Positions 41,451 through 41,957 of a stretch of 41,957 bases of DNA are shown here, one piece after another. The notes beneath the pieces are model-generated. The model was given only the letters and a program-made list of their open reading frames with translations. It was not told the origin of the DNA and did not search any database. A program made the position numbers and the translations under genes. This DNA comes from Azonexaceae bacterium (lineage in GTDB: Bacteria; Pseudomonadota; Gammaproteobacteria; Burkholderiales; Rhodocyclaceae), in NCBI GenBank assembly GCA_009469675.1, contig SSSZ01000058.1:1-41957 (forward strand), read 5' to 3'. How positions within the stretch are numbered: the stretch's first letter is position 1; the number at the start of each line of letters is the position of its first letter.

Positions 41451-41957
41451 TCAGTAGCCGCCCAAAACGCCGTTGTAGAGGCGCACCCGGTCGCCCTGGC
41501 GCCAGGGCGGCGGCTGATCCTGGAGGAAGCTGCGGACGCTACCGTCGTCGAAGCGCACGGCGATCTCGTAGCGGGTAAGCGTGCGCTGGGATTTTTCGAT
41601 TTCGTGGCCGGCCACGGCGCCGCCCAGGACGCCGACCACGGTGGCGGCATCGCGGCCCCGGCCGCGCCCGACCTGGTTGCCGAGCACGCCGCCGATGACG
41701 CCGCCGGCCACGGCGCCGACACCCGACCCCTGGCCGGCCTGGGTCACCGCCCGTACCGACTGGACGACCCCGCATTCCCGGCAGATCGGTGGTGGCGGCG
41801 GCATCGACGGGTTCTGGCCGTAGCTGCCGTAGGGATTGCCGGCGCGGGGGAATTCCTCGCCGGCCCGTTGCTGGCGGGCCTGGTACTGCTGCGCTTCGCG
41901 TTCCCGCTGGCGCTCCTGGCGGCGCTCCCGCTCGGCCTCGCGCCGTTCGGCGGCCAG
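41451..41957 (-). CDS. Glycine-zipper 2TM surface protein (5' end outside window)
   Basis: 169 codons are open from the right edge to a TAG at 41451; the start and any signal peptide lie beyond base 41957. A very charged Arg/Glu/Gln stretch (ERREAERERRQERQRERE) leads to a Pro-rich segment with CREC. The glycine-zipper module follows (GSGVGAVAGGVIGGVLGNQVGRGRGRDAATVVGVLGGAVAGHEIEK), as in Rickettsia 17-kDa antigen and SlyB-like proteins. A C-terminal beta region (YEIAVRFDDGSVRSF, GDRVRLYNGVLGGY) is typical of the family. An envelope location is expected; the specific role is unknown. Confidence 0.85.
   Translation of the reverse strand: MAAERREAERERRQERQREREAQQYQARQQRAGEEFPRAGNPYGSYGQNPSMPPPPPICRECGVVQSVRAVTQAGQGSGVGAVAGGVIGGVLGNQVGRGRGRDAATVVGVLGGAVAGHEIEKSQRTLTRYEIAVRFDDGSVRSFLQDQPPPWRQGDRVRLYNGVLGGY

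Noticed and set aside
1-41957. CRISPR array, prophage, insertion sequence, toxin-antitoxin or other defence locus; tRNA or rRNA genes
   Set aside because: No spaced direct repeats, transposase or integrase motifs, restriction or nuclease defence modules, or cloverleaf sequences were recognised. The three-copy element is the only repeat family found.

Overview
The window is GC-rich, gene-dense chromosomal DNA. The gene content and order (divergent rluD-pgeF and bamD, gloB beside yafS-like/rnhA/dnaQ, tas next to a DUF455 protein, short G/C-rich leaders with TATAAT boxes) point to a betaproteobacterium, most likely of the Rhodocyclales. That assignment is inference from protein character and neighbourhood; no rRNA or tRNA gene is present to confirm it.

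Layout. 1-3205: leftward rluD, pgeF and a ZIP metal transporter (cut by the window edge), divergent from the outer-membrane assembly lipoprotein gene bamD, which ends in a clear terminator. 3222-7625: a leftward run of rmuC, a DUF3293 gene, a Ser/Thr kinase-HDOD-GAF protein and a small membrane protein. 7626-8154: a stretch without a convincing gene. 8155-12659: a signalling block (membrane PAS histidine kinase, NarL-type regulator, small membrane protein, REC-GGDEF diguanylate cyclase, stand-alone receiver). 12768-15411: gloB divergent from a yafS-like methyltransferase, rnhA and dnaQ. 15624-16370: a conserved hypothetical. 16462-20877: an overlapping operon of a coniferyl-aldehyde-type dehydrogenase, a Tat-exported lipoprotein, a GMC oxidoreductase and an alpha/beta hydrolase, followed by rluA. 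21810-22857: two unassigned leftward genes. 23123-24942: tas and a DUF455 ferritin-like protein. 25043-25843: a parvulin-type prolyl isomerase. 26107-31250: single-chain pyruvate carboxylase overlapping a chemoreceptor gene. 31394-37102: a very large alpha-2-macroglobulin. 37408-41359: a DUF3303 protein, a nucleotide-sugar-epimerase-like protein, a PilZ-STAS fusion and a DEAD-box RNA helicase. 41451 to the end: a glycine-zipper protein whose 5' end lies outside.

The most unexpected signal is not a gene. Three copies of a 107-108 bp intergenic element with imperfect inverted ends lie at 12657-12763, 15519-15626 and 21595-21702. In each copy one outer triplet of the element is itself the stop codon of the adjoining gene. 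I recognise no name for the family. I found no CRISPR array, prophage, insertion sequence, tRNA or recognisable defence system. Most junctions within operons are 4-base ATGA overlaps, so translational coupling is a general feature here.
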